A stretch of 40,945 nucleotides of DNA, taken from positions 1-40,945 of the forward strand of contig JAJRSG010000082.1 of NCBI GenBank assembly GCA_024278915.1, written 5' to 3'. Every line of letters begins with the position of its first letter. The first letter of the stretch is position 1. The position numbers and the translations under genes are program-made. A model generated the notes under the pieces. The model worked only from the letters and a program-made list of their open reading frames with translations, searched no databases and was not told the DNA's origin. Of this stretch, positions 1 through 8,940 are shown piece by piece. Source of the stretch: Alphaproteobacteria bacterium (GTDB taxonomy: Bacteria; Pseudomonadota; Alphaproteobacteria; Caulobacterales; Maricaulaceae).

Positions 1-1003
1 CAGCCGTATTAAAAGTCATAGAAATGTTACCATCCTTATCAATCGCAATGATCCCGCCATGGCCACCCATCAATTCTAATTGATCATTGACGATTTCATT
101 GGCAGCTTGATTGAGGCTAATCCCTTTATATTCGACCATGGCGCAAATACTGCGTGCTACAGTTGCTCGAATAAAATATTCTCCGTGCCCGGTTGCGGAG
201 ACGCCACAACTTTTATTATCAGCATAGGTACCCGCCCCGATAATAGGGCTGTCGCCAATACGGTTCCAGCGTTTGTTTGTTAACCCGCCTGTTGAGGTTC
301 CAGCGGCTAGATTGCCTCGTTTATCAAGTGCAACAGCGCCAACCGTGCCAAATTTGTTCTCAGGATCGATCGGATCTCCATAGAACGCACTTTTGTCGCC
401 ATCGTGATCTAGGATAGCGCCGCCATCACGTTCAATCGCACGGTCTAATTGGTGTAGACGTTTTTCAGTTTTAAAATATTCGGGGTCAACCAAGAAAACA
501 CCTTGTGTTTTTGCGAATTCTTCCGCGCCTTTGCCCGCCAACATAACATGCTCTGAGTTACTCATAACTTCGCGGGCAAGGCTAATGGGGTTTTTAATGT
601 GAGTTACTCCCGTAATGGCGCCAGCATTCAAGTCTCGCCCGTCCATAATGGATGCATCAAGTTCATTAATGCGCTCATGTGTAAAAACGGCTCCTTTACC
701 AGCATTGAATAAAGGAGAGTTTTCCAGAATGATAATACTGGTTTCAACTGCATCCAAGGCGCTACCGCCTCTTTCTAATACAGCTTGCCCTGCACTCAGT
801 GCTTCGGCTAGCTTGGCTTTGTATGCCGCTTCTTTCTCTGGGGTGATATTGCGTTTGCGAATGGTGCCTGCGCCGCCATGTATGACAAGGGCGTATTGTG
901 GTTTGTTCATAGGTTTTATATTCAGCTGTGCAGGTAATGAGGTTGAGCAAGATGCTAGTAGTGCAACAATAGGCAATAATACCAATCGCGGTAAAAATTT
1001 CAT
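1..1003 (-). CDS. Isoaspartyl peptidase/L-asparaginase (Ntn-hydrolase), predicted lipoprotein, 3' end off window
   Basis: Reverse-strand translation MKFLPRLVLLPIVALLASCSTSLPAQ... has a lipobox (LLASC), then YALVIHGGAGTIRKRNITPEKEAAYKAKL... and GTVGAVALDKRGNLAAGTSTGGLTNK, typical of the type 2 asparaginase/isoaspartyl peptidase family. Confidence 0.93.
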   Translation of the reverse strand, partial: MKFLPRLVLLPIVALLASCSTSLPAQLNIKPMNKPQYALVIHGGAGTIRKRNITPEKEAAYKAKLAEALSAGQAVLERGGSALDAVETSIIILENSPLFNAGKGAVFTHERINELDASIMDGRDLNAGAITGVTHIKNPISLAREVMSNSEHVMLAGKGAEEFAKTQGVFLVDPEYFKTEKRLHQLDRAIERDGGAILDHDGDKSAFYGDPIDPENKFGTVGAVALDKRGNLAAGTSTGGLTNKRWNRIGDSPIIGAGTYADNKSCGVSATGHGEYFIRATVARSICAMVEYKGISLNQAANEIVNDQLELMGGHGGIIAIDKDGNISMTFNTA

Positions 1004-1088
1004 TTTAGTATCTCCATTATCGTATTTTGAGAGAGTGAAAAAATCATAGGTAGGATAAAAATAGAAAAAACATGCTTGCTAAAGAATG

Positions 1089-1115
1089 CCCCACTTTACA
1101 AAATGTAAAATGGGG
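1089..1115. terminator. Hairpin CCCCA-C-TTTAC-AAAAT-GTAAA-A-TGGGG between porin 3' end and peptidase gene; possible weak terminator or processing site
   Basis: 10 paired bases with one internal C/A mismatch and a 5-nt loop; no clean U-tract on either strand. Confidence 0.4.
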
Positions 1116-1144
1116 TCGCTTTGGATAACACAAATTATCCTGTA

Positions 1145-2326
1145 TTAGAAGTCATATTGAGCGCGGATCAAGAAACCTTTGACTTTTTCTTTCTTAATGT
1201 TGGCCACTTGTAAGGCAACAAATTCCGGCGCAAGGCGTGATGAGCTGGTGCCGAGGTTGGCATCAGAATTAAAATAGTTTACACCGATACGAGTATTTTT
1301 TGTAGGGTACCAATCAGCGCCTAAGATCCATGTTTTGAGGTCGCCGCCATCAATGGCTTTATCTTTTAGGTCAAGGCCATCATATCTTGCAACAATGGAG
1401 AAGGCGCCGCGCCCACCTTCAGTAACTGGATCATAGACCTTCGGTCGGTTGAATTTCCCGTTCTTATAAACTTTTCGACCTTTGAAGAACATTCCAATTT
1501 CTGCGTAATAACCATTAAAACTTGGATCCGATACGCATGTTGAACATTTTGCAGAGTTAATGGCATATTCGGCAGCGGTCCATACTTTGTCGTTTATCCA
1601 CGCGACTTCACCGATGAAGGTCGTATCTGACTCGGCGATTTTACCAGTGCTGAGAATGGGGTCGATATTATGAGAATACGGCCTTTGCGTATAGCGGTTG
1701 GGGCCACGATCTTTGTTGTCGGTTCGGTGACGAAAAGAGGCGCCAAGGTGAATAGCTTTTTTCTTTTTCAAATATGGATTGAATGTTGCTCGGGCGGCGA
1801 CAACGCGCCCACTTGTGAATGGCTGGTGATCTATAGCGCCACCAAAAACGGCTGCGGATAGTGTATGTGTTTCCCCACGCTGAATAAATCCGATCCCAAC
1901 CCGTCTTTGAATGTTGAAACTATCGGTAAATGCGGCTCTTTCAATCGTGGATGTAAAACGCGATGATGTACTTTCATCTAAGGACATCGGGGATTTAAAC
2001 TGGCCTGCACGAATTCGAAAGCTTGGTTTTAATGGTTTCCAATCAACAAAAGCGACAATAGGTGTCACTTTGCCGTTTTCATCAACGCCAACATCAACAT
2101 TGTAAGAAATGTTTTTTGTGATTTTACCATGCGCTCCAATATAAGCCCGGCGTAAATCAAACCCATTAAAGTCCGCGTTGGAGTTATCACCATTAGCATT
2201 GGTGTAATCAATTTGTAGACGACCTTGTGGAACTAAGGTTGGGCTGTCTTTTGCTATTGCTGTCTGTGCAACTGTGCTTAACAATAGCACCGAAACAGCT
2301 GCGACCGAGTTAGAATATTTTTTCAT
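1145..2326 (-). CDS. Phosphate-selective porin O/P (OprP/OprO) family outer-membrane porin
   Basis: Signal peptide MKKYSNSVAAVSVLLLSTVAQTAIA; GFDLRRAYIGAHGKITKNISYNVDVGVDENGK...FRIRAGQFKSPMSLDE pattern; C-terminal aromatic (RAQYDF). Confidence 0.85.
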   Translation of the reverse strand: MKKYSNSVAAVSVLLLSTVAQTAIAKDSPTLVPQGRLQIDYTNANGDNSNADFNGFDLRRAYIGAHGKITKNISYNVDVGVDENGKVTPIVAFVDWKPLKPSFRIRAGQFKSPMSLDESTSSRFTSTIERAAFTDSFNIQRRVGIGFIQRGETHTLSAAVFGGAIDHQPFTSGRVVAARATFNPYLKKKKAIHLGASFRHRTDNKDRGPNRYTQRPYSHNIDPILSTGKIAESDTTFIGEVAWINDKVWTAAEYAINSAKCSTCVSDPSFNGYYAEIGMFFKGRKVYKNGKFNRPKVYDPVTEGGRGAFSIVARYDGLDLKDKAIDGGDLKTWILGADWYPTKNTRIGVNYFNSDANLGTSSSRLAPEFVALQVANIKKEKVKGFLIRAQYDF

Positions 2327-2388
2327 TGGGAACCCTCTTGTAATAATGTGTAGTCGAAAGATTTTCAGTAATTTTTCGTGTCATTAAT

Positions 2389-2420
2389 ATTAAGACGTTT
2401 TAGCTCTGATATTTATTCCC
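2389..2420 (-). promoter_or_regulatory. Predicted ECF-sigma promoter of the porin gene: GGGAATAA-N12-AAACGTCTTAAT
   Basis: Reverse complement of 2389-2420 reads GGGAATAA ATATCAGAGCTA AAACGTCTTAAT; same elements and spacing as 2443-2475 and 8941-8973. Confidence 0.8.
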
Positions 2421-2442
2421 TCTTTTTTTTATTTATTTTTTT

Positions 2443-2475
2443 GGGAATAAAAACGGGTGTGGAAACGTCAATTAG
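2443..2475 (+). promoter_or_regulatory. Predicted ECF-sigma promoter of the operon starting at 2506: GGGAATAA-N12-AAACGTCAATTAG
   Basis: GGGAATAA AAACGGGTGTGG AAACGTCAATTAG; identical elements and spacing to 8941-8973. Confidence 0.85.
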
Positions 2476-2505
2476 GCAGAACTAGTTTTTACAAAGGAAA
2501 ACAAA

Positions 2506-3717
2506 ATGGTCAGCTTATTTACTATGGATAACACTAATACAGTTGTAACAGATGTCGAAAATGCTCTTGATGACATGACATTCAACAGTATTCCGGAAGC
2601 AGTTGCTCAACCACCTCTACATCTTGAGAAAAGTTTTAAAAACATGAAAGCCGTGACAAAGACAGGTAGAACTAAGTTTTCTTCCTTAAAGGCCAGTCGT
2701 GTAAGTAGCGCGAAACGTGCCTATGTTACACGCAACATGGATTTGAGCGTTGCCAAGTATTTAAAGGCTGGAGACGTGGCGCCAAAGGCCGGTGATATTA
2801 TTCTCGCCAAAATTGTTTCCCTTGGACAGCACAAACGTATTGAACAAACGGATGGGCGTCGGGCATATTTACATGTTGGCGACGAAATTATTCTAAGCTA
2901 TGGGGCTCGTTACGCCGCCGATCAGTTTGAAGGCTATGTTCCTGATGACTTGGGTGAATGCTATATGGTGGCGGCAGGCGGAATTGCTGCGACATATGCG
3001 TCAAAAAATGCAAGGGTTAAAAACCCAACCAGAATTATGCCAATTGGGATTTTGTGTGATAAAGACCGTGAAATTGTCAATATTAAACGCGGCGCATTAT
3101 CTAATGTAAAAGTACCTAAGGCTTCTGTTAAACCCCATGTGATCGCTGTCGTAGGTTCAGGGATGAATGCGGGTAAAACAACAGTAGCTGCAAGCATCAT
3201 ATATAGCCTCAGCAAAGAAAATTTGCGGGTAGCCGCTCTGAAAATTACAGGTACCGGTGCTGGTGGCGATATGTGGCAATATCAGGATGCCGGCGCGGTG
3301 GTTGCGTATGATTTTACTGATGCTGGTTATCCAACAAGTTTTAAAACTTCTCATGAAGAACTTAAAGCAATTATGAATCTGCTCTGCAACGCTGCTCGGG
3401 CCAAGAAACCGGATGTTATTGTGATCGAGGTTGCTGATGGTTTGCTACAAGAAGAAACTAATTATATTATTGGCTCTGACTGGTTTAAAGAACAAATTGA
3501 TTGCCTTGTTTATGCTGCGCGTGATGGTTTATCAGCGAGTGCTGGTGTTGATTTGTTACTGGCGGAAGATCTTCCACTAATCACAATTAGCGGCATGTTA
3601 ACATCATCACCACTTTGTGCTCGTGAAGCTGCGCTTGCGACAGATATACCTATTCTGGATGCAGAATCATATGCGAATACGGCACAACTGGCACACGACT
3701 TGTTGCAAGTAACATAG
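2506..3717 (+). CDS. P-loop NTPase of unclear function (DUF1611/MobB-like C-terminal domain)
   Basis: Walker A-like GSGMNAGKTT, then LKITGTGAGGDMWQYQDAGAVVAYDFTDAG and VIVIEVADGLLQEETN; RBS AAAGGAAAA upstream of ATG. Confidence 0.6.
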   Translation: MVSLFTMDNTNTVVTDVENALDDMTFNSIPEAVAQPPLHLEKSFKNMKAVTKTGRTKFSSLKASRVSSAKRAYVTRNMDLSVAKYLKAGDVAPKAGDIILAKIVSLGQHKRIEQTDGRRAYLHVGDEIILSYGARYAADQFEGYVPDDLGECYMVAAGGIAATYASKNARVKNPTRIMPIGILCDKDREIVNIKRGALSNVKVPKASVKPHVIAVVGSGMNAGKTTVAASIIYSLSKENLRVAALKITGTGAGGDMWQYQDAGAVVAYDFTDAGYPTSFKTSHEELKAIMNLLCNAARAKKPDVIVIEVADGLLQEETNYIIGSDWFKEQIDCLVYAARDGLSASAGVDLLLAEDLPLITISGMLTSSPLCAREAALATDIPILDAESYANTAQLAHDLLQVT

Positions 3718-3742
3718 ACTGCCGGCAGGATAGGAATATTTG

Positions 3743-5416
3743 ATGAGTGAGCGTACTCCTTTGTTTTCTTGGGATTTATTTAAATCCCTTAAGAAGCTTG
3801 CCTTTATTGGTGCGCTGCAAGCGGGGCTGGCTGTCACGCTCGCGTTTCAAATCAAAGACTTGTTAAATATGAAAGCAATGCAAGAGGGGCAGTTTGATTA
3901 TGATATTCTGCTGCCTTTTGCGATTGCCGTTATCATCGGCGTTTTGAAATGGCGCGAACGGGTTGAAGCCGAACGAATTGGGCAAAACTATGTGCACGCC
4001 ATTCGGGTGTCGTTATTTGACCATCTGAGCCGTTTATCATTTCGTGTCTTAGCTCGTAAGAGCAAGGGGCCGTTGTTATTACGTTTTATGAATGACTTAA
4101 CGGCATTGCGGCAATGGGTTAGTATTGGCCTTGCGCGGTTATTGGTGTCATCGATTGTGTTCTGTAGTGGGTTAACGGCACTGTTCTTTATAAATCGCCA
4201 TATTGCTTCATGGCTTGCTGCGTTGTTCTTGACGGGGGCGCTCTTCGCTTTCTTGCTTGGTCGTTATGTAAATGCATCAGTGCGAAATGCCCGTAAGAAG
4301 CGGTCTATTTTAGCTTCTGGTGTCACTGAAAAAATCATAACAATGCAGACCATTCAAATTTTGGCAAGGCGTCAGGTGGAGCGGCGTGATTTCATCCGAA
4401 AGTCGAGCCGTTTAAAAGGGGCTATGCGTCAAAGGGCTAGCAATATTGGCCTTCTGCGTGGCCTTACCCGTCTCGTTGGAAGCCTTGCGCTTGTAATTGC
4501 TGCCGTACTTGGTGCTGCTGATTTAAGAAGTGGGGCATTGACCCCAGGCGAATTGTTTGCGGCTCTCGCTTTGATTAGTTTCATTACCCCAGCCTTGTAT
4601 GACTTGGGGCGGGTTTATGAGTATTGGCACGGTGCTCAAATTGCGCGGGAAAAAATTGATAGTCTTTTGGCACTTGGGCCTAAAATTATGCCACCAGTTA
4701 AAGGGAAACGAGCCCGCATATCTGGCCTTGATTTAAGCTTTAAAGCTGTGAAATTTATGCCTGCTTTACGAAAGGTAAATGTTACGGCAAAAAAAGGTGA
4801 GCGAATTGTTCTCTTTGGTGCAAATGGTGCAGGTAAGTCTACTTTATTACACTTGGTAATGCGGTTGGATGAAGCGGATTCCGGGACAATTTTGCTCGGG
4901 AAAACATCTATTAAAAAGCTGGGCGTTGGTAGTTTGCGGCGTACAATAACCTTGGCAAGCTCGGATGATCCGTTATTTAAAGGCACTATCGCAAAAAACC
5001 TATGCTACCCTCTCGCTGTGCCAGATTTGAAAGAAGTGACACCGCTCTTACGTGATTTGGGTATGGATATAGATGATCCAAAATCTGCCTTTTGGAAGAA
5101 ACGCCAAATTAGAGAGGGTGGGGCCAATTTATCCAAGGGCGAAATTTCCGCGATTGTGATCGCGAGAGCTTTGTTAATGAAGCCCAAAATTTTGCTGCTG
5201 GATGAAGTCGATGTGCACTTGGACAAGTCTATGAAGGCTGCCTTCTTTAAAGTTCTGAGTAAATTCGAAGGCACAATCATTGCGGCTAGCCATGACCCAG
5301 CATTTCTAAATTTATGTAATACGGTTTGGCGCTTGGATAAAGGTCGCATCCGCGTCTCTCCCGCTTCTGACTTTAAATCATCACTTCATAACCTCAATCT
5401 TAAAGAGGTTAAATAG
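3743..5416 (+). CDS. ABC transporter, fused permease/ATP-binding protein
   Basis: N-terminal TM domain; Walker A GANGAGKST, signature-like NLSKGEISAIVIARALL, Walker B ILLLDEVDVHLD, H-loop ASHDP. Confidence 0.92.
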   Translation: MSERTPLFSWDLFKSLKKLAFIGALQAGLAVTLAFQIKDLLNMKAMQEGQFDYDILLPFAIAVIIGVLKWRERVEAERIGQNYVHAIRVSLFDHLSRLSFRVLARKSKGPLLLRFMNDLTALRQWVSIGLARLLVSSIVFCSGLTALFFINRHIASWLAALFLTGALFAFLLGRYVNASVRNARKKRSILASGVTEKIITMQTIQILARRQVERRDFIRKSSRLKGAMRQRASNIGLLRGLTRLVGSLALVIAAVLGAADLRSGALTPGELFAALALISFITPALYDLGRVYEYWHGAQIAREKIDSLLALGPKIMPPVKGKRARISGLDLSFKAVKFMPALRKVNVTAKKGERIVLFGANGAGKSTLLHLVMRLDEADSGTILLGKTSIKKLGVGSLRRTITLASSDDPLFKGTIAKNLCYPLAVPDLKEVTPLLRDLGMDIDDPKSAFWKKRQIREGGANLSKGEISAIVIARALLMKPKILLLDEVDVHLDKSMKAAFFKVLSKFEGTIIAASHDPAFLNLCNTVWRLDKGRIRVSPASDFKSSLHNLNLKEVK

Positions 5417-5426
5417 GAACAATAAT

Positions 5427-6224
5427 ATGAGTAATACTTTAAACCGACAAAAAATTCTTGCACTGACAACCCAAGATGAGCAGGGGTATCCCTATTATAT
5501 TTTCATTCCTGAAAATATTTCAAAATCTCCTAAAATTTTTGTGTCTATACATGGCATCACGCGTAATGCAGCAGAACATTGCTTGCGGTATGCACAAGAA
5601 TTTGATTTTGAAGATACAATCATTATTACACCATTGTTTTCAAAAGAAAGGTTCAAGCATTTTCAAATATTAAGAGCTGATGAGCATGGCAATCGCCCTA
5701 ATGATGCCCTTGATGCAATTCTAAAAGATGTAAGCGAGAGGCTTGGCGTTCAAACAGAGCGTTTTACGCTTAGTGGTTACTCCGGCGGCGGCCAATTCGC
5801 GCATCGCTATGCAATGTTATATCCTGACCGGGTCGCTAAATTAATTTTGATGGCACCGGGGTGGTATACTTTTCCCGATGAGAGTGTAGCTTACCCTGAA
5901 GGGGTGGGGAAAAACCCAGAGTTTTCAGATTTGCAATTCTACCCAAAAGGGTTACTACCTCTCCCAATTGAAGTAATTGTTGGAGAGCGAGACAGTCGGC
6001 GAAATAAAACATTAAACCGAGCACCGAGTATTGATGAAAAACAAGGAAAAAATCGCCTTGAACGAAGTCAAAATTGGGTAAAAGCTCTGGTTGATCTTGC
6101 GATCAAGCATGACCGTCCGCCGAACGTTAAATTGAATATTGTGCCCAATGCTGGGCATTCTTTCAAAGCAAATTTTGACAAAAAGCAATATGTAAAGAGT
6201 ATACAAAATTCTACATTTGGTTGA
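5427..6224 (+). CDS. Alpha/beta hydrolase (esterase/PHB depolymerase-like)
   Basis: GYSGGGQFAHRYAMLYPDRVAKLILMAPGWYTFPD nucleophile elbow; C-terminal NAGHSF histidine. Confidence 0.85.
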   Translation: MSNTLNRQKILALTTQDEQGYPYYIFIPENISKSPKIFVSIHGITRNAAEHCLRYAQEFDFEDTIIITPLFSKERFKHFQILRADEHGNRPNDALDAILKDVSERLGVQTERFTLSGYSGGGQFAHRYAMLYPDRVAKLILMAPGWYTFPDESVAYPEGVGKNPEFSDLQFYPKGLLPLPIEVIVGERDSRRNKTLNRAPSIDEKQGKNRLERSQNWVKALVDLAIKHDRPPNVKLNIVPNAGHSFKANFDKKQYVKSIQNSTFG

Positions 6225-6250
6225 GGAACCTAACTAGCTCTTAAGTTCCT
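6224..6250. other. Intra-operon inverted repeat AGGAACCTAA-CTAGCTC-TTAAGTTCCT
   Basis: 10-bp stem with one mismatch, 7-nt loop, in the longest gap of the first five genes; followed by TTGGG rather than a U-tract. Confidence 0.5.
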
Positions 6251-6282
6251 TTGGGTATACTCGATAGGCGCAGGGAGATAGT

Positions 6283-7242
6283 ATGAATGAATTTGTTGCA
6301 TATTGCGGTGCTGTATTACTACTGATTTTCAGTGGTGTAAATGCAAATGCACAAGATGATAGAGCACGTGAAACACAAGCGGGGGCACCAAAGGAAATCC
6401 CGTTGAAGTCTGGTCTTAATTTTCACATACAGGCTGGTGCTTTTTATAATAGCAATGTTTCAGTAAATGAACTTGATTTGAATGCTGGTCGCGGGGATGT
6501 TTCTGCAAAGCTCAGTGCTAGTGTGGAGTTTGAGAAAGAAATAAATAAAGATACAGAGTTTTCTCTTCGTTATAAGTTGTCTTCAACCAATCATGAGGAA
6601 TTCTCTCGGTTTGATGTTCTGACACACCTTGTGTCGGTGAAATTAGAACATGATTTTGGTGGGTTTAAATCCGGAGTTAGTTACCAATTTGCAGATAGTA
6701 GTTTGAACCAGAATGACTTTCTAACTTTAAACCAAATTAGCCCATATGCCTCGAAATTTTTAAATAAGAAAACTTATGTTCGTGGTTTTTATGGTTATGC
6801 AGACAAAAAATTTCAAAGTGCGCCATCTCGTGATTCTCAGGTACATAAAGTTGGCGGTGATGTATATTTCTTTTTAGATGGAGTACGTCAGTATATTCAG
6901 GCTGGTTACAGTTATGAAGATAGTGATGCCATAGGTGATGAGTTCGATTTTGGTGCCCATAAATTCAAAATTAGATATGCGAAACGGTTGCCATTTCGAG
7001 GGCGTCAAGCACGCTTTAAGGCGGGATGGCGATACGAAATGCGTGATTATAGTAAGATTACACCTTCTATAAATGTGCAGAGAGATGATAATCGTCACCG
7101 ATTTGAATTAGAGCTAGAGCTTCCCATTACTGATGTTTTTTATGGGCAGTTTGAACTTGGTCATGCTATATACTCCTCTAACTTAGCTACGGCAGATTAT
7201 GAACGTAGCATTGCAGCCCTTAGTTTAGGTGCTCGGTTTTAG
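6283..7242 (+). CDS. Outer-membrane beta-barrel protein
   Basis: Signal peptide (FVAYCGAVLLLIFSGVNANAQ), alternating aromatic/polar strands, C-terminal ...IAALSLGARF with terminal Phe. Confidence 0.75.
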   Translation: MNEFVAYCGAVLLLIFSGVNANAQDDRARETQAGAPKEIPLKSGLNFHIQAGAFYNSNVSVNELDLNAGRGDVSAKLSASVEFEKEINKDTEFSLRYKLSSTNHEEFSRFDVLTHLVSVKLEHDFGGFKSGVSYQFADSSLNQNDFLTLNQISPYASKFLNKKTYVRGFYGYADKKFQSAPSRDSQVHKVGGDVYFFLDGVRQYIQAGYSYEDSDAIGDEFDFGAHKFKIRYAKRLPFRGRQARFKAGWRYEMRDYSKITPSINVQRDDNRHRFELELELPITDVFYGQFELGHAIYSSNLATADYERSIAALSLGARF

Positions 7243-7250
7243 GTGTAAAT

Positions 7251-8909
7251 ATGCCCAGTTTTCGAAAAATTTCCATATATGCTCTGGTTGGGTTTTGTGT
7301 CTTTAGTATGATGAGTTGGCAATATGCCTCCCCAAGTTTTGCACAAGTGGATCCTGAAGACGATGCAGAAGACGACGTTGAAGATGATGTTGAGGATGAC
7401 GTAGAAGATGATGTCGAAGATGATGTTGAAGATGATGTTGAAGATGACGTTGAGGATGACGTTGAGGATGACGTTGAGGATGACGTAGAAGGCGATGTCG
7501 AAGATGACGTAGAAGACGACGTTGAAGATGATGTTGAAGATGACGTAGAAGACGACGTTGAAGATGATGTTGAAGATGACGTAGAAGATGATGTTGAAGA
7601 CGATGTCGAGGATGATGTTGAAGATGACGTTGAGGACGATGCCGAAGATGATGTTGAGGACGATGTCGAAGATGACGTTGAGGACAATGTCGAAGAAGGT
7701 GCAGAAGATGACTTGGAAAATGATGATTTCAATGATGCATATCGTATGAATGATGAAATTGAACAAGTAACGGAATCTATCGAAATGCGAGACCTCGATC
7801 GCTTTATTGTTGAAAATGATGAAATTGGAAACATCGCATTAACGGGCGAGGTTTTGATCCTTGCTAGAGCCGGTGAGTTAGATGAGCTTGTTGCACAAGG
7901 TTACCTGATACGAGAGCAACAAGAGCTAGGTGGTCTAGAAAAAATGATGGCGAGGGTCGAGCCTCCAGTCAGCCATAATATTGCACAGGTGAAGGATGAT
8001 ATTGTTAAAATACTACCCGATATTCCAGTTGATTATAATCATCTTTATACGACGAAAAGAGGTAAAAGTTATGTCAAAGGAAGTGGTATTATACCTAAGA
8101 CGCTTTTTGATGCCCATGAATACAAATGGGGAGAGGGTCTCAGAATTGGAATGATTGATACTGCCATTCGGGCTGATCATAAAGTGTTCTCAAATGCAAA
8201 AATTAAAACCCGAGAGTTTGTATCCTTTGATTTCAAGCGTCCCGTGCACGGCACTTCGGTTGCTTCCATATTGGTTGGTCAATCCCCAAATTATCAAGGT
8301 CTTGTGCCCAATGCCGAGCTATATGCGGCTTCGGTGTTCTTTAATTCGCCTTTAGGTGGGGAAACTACGACAACAGAAAACTTGGTGCAAGCAATTGACT
8401 GGATGGTTGCTAATGATGTGAAAGTCATCAATATGAGCCTCGCAGGGCCGGAAAATGCGATCTTAAAAGCAGCAATTGAAAGGGCGGCTGATAAAGGAGT
8501 TGTTGTTGTTGCCGCCGTTGGTAATGATGGCCCGTCGGCAAAGCCTCTGTATCCTGCTGCTTATGCGAATGTTGTGGCGATTACTGCCGTTAACAAGGAA
8601 AATAATATTTATCGTTATGCCAACCGTGGCGACCACGTTGATTTTGCCGCGCCAGGGGTTGCTATTCGCAACGCGCGTGGCAATAGTAAATACCAATCCT
8701 CTAGCGGTACCAGTTTCGCGGCTCCTTTTGCGGCAGTAACACTAGCTTTGGCGCAAGCGCAGTATAAATTATCGAATGGTTCCTTATTAGAACAATTAAA
8801 GGATAATGCGGAAGATTTAGGCGTAAAAGGATATGATCCAATATATGGTTATGGCTTGCTGCGCCCTTTGGAAAAGTCGCCTGTTACAGCCGCTGCGAAA
8901 CCGGAATAA
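7251..8909 (+). CDS. S8 (subtilisin-like) serine peptidase with N-terminal polyacidic (EDDV)n repeat
   Basis: Signal peptide ending SFAQ; catalytic motifs IGMIDTAIRADH (Asp), VHGTSVASILVG (His), AAVGNDG (Asn), SSGTSFAAPFAA (Ser). Confidence 0.93.
   Translation: MPSFRKISIYALVGFCVFSMMSWQYASPSFAQVDPEDDAEDDVEDDVEDDVEDDVEDDVEDDVEDDVEDDVEDDVEDDVEGDVEDDVEDDVEDDVEDDVEDDVEDDVEDDVEDDVEDDVEDDVEDDVEDDAEDDVEDDVEDDVEDNVEEGAEDDLENDDFNDAYRMNDEIEQVTESIEMRDLDRFIVENDEIGNIALTGEVLILARAGELDELVAQGYLIREQQELGGLEKMMARVEPPVSHNIAQVKDDIVKILPDIPVDYNHLYTTKRGKSYVKGSGIIPKTLFDAHEYKWGEGLRIGMIDTAIRADHKVFSNAKIKTREFVSFDFKRPVHGTSVASILVGQSPNYQGLVPNAELYAASVFFNSPLGGETTTTENLVQAIDWMVANDVKVINMSLAGPENAILKAAIERAADKGVVVVAAVGNDGPSAKPLYPAAYANVVAITAVNKENNIYRYANRGDHVDFAAPGVAIRNARGNSKYQSSSGTSFAAPFAAVTLALAQAQYKLSNGSLLEQLKDNAEDLGVKGYDPIYGYGLLRPLEKSPVTAAAKPE
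7356..7691 (+). repeat. 12-bp coding tandem repeat, 28 units, encoding (E-D/G-D/N-V/A)28
   Basis: GAAGATGATGTT-type units with no frame interruption over 336 bp, followed by degenerate units EEGA and EDDL. Confidence 0.97.
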
Positions 8910-8940
8910 TAAGCATGGCAAATAAAAATTTTATAGTTTC

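Noticed and set aside
615-1049. Plus-strand 144-aa ORF
   Set aside because: Antisense to the isoaspartyl peptidase, whose minus-strand translation has clear family motifs.
1089-1115. Strong rho-independent terminator
   Set aside because: The hairpin is good but no U-tract follows on either strand, so it is kept only as a low-confidence feature.
7356-7691. CRISPR-like array
   Set aside because: Contiguous 12-bp coding units with no spacers; a protein-coding minisatellite.
7239-7766. Minus-strand hydrophobic Ile/Phe/Val-rich repeat ORF, 175 aa
   Set aside because: Second antisense frame of the same 12-bp repeat; no independent support.
7220-7834. Minus-strand ORF encoding (SSTS)n, 204 aa
   Set aside because: Antisense shadow of the EDDV repeat; a 12-bp repeat keeps several frames open. 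The plus frame has a signal peptide and full S8 motifs.
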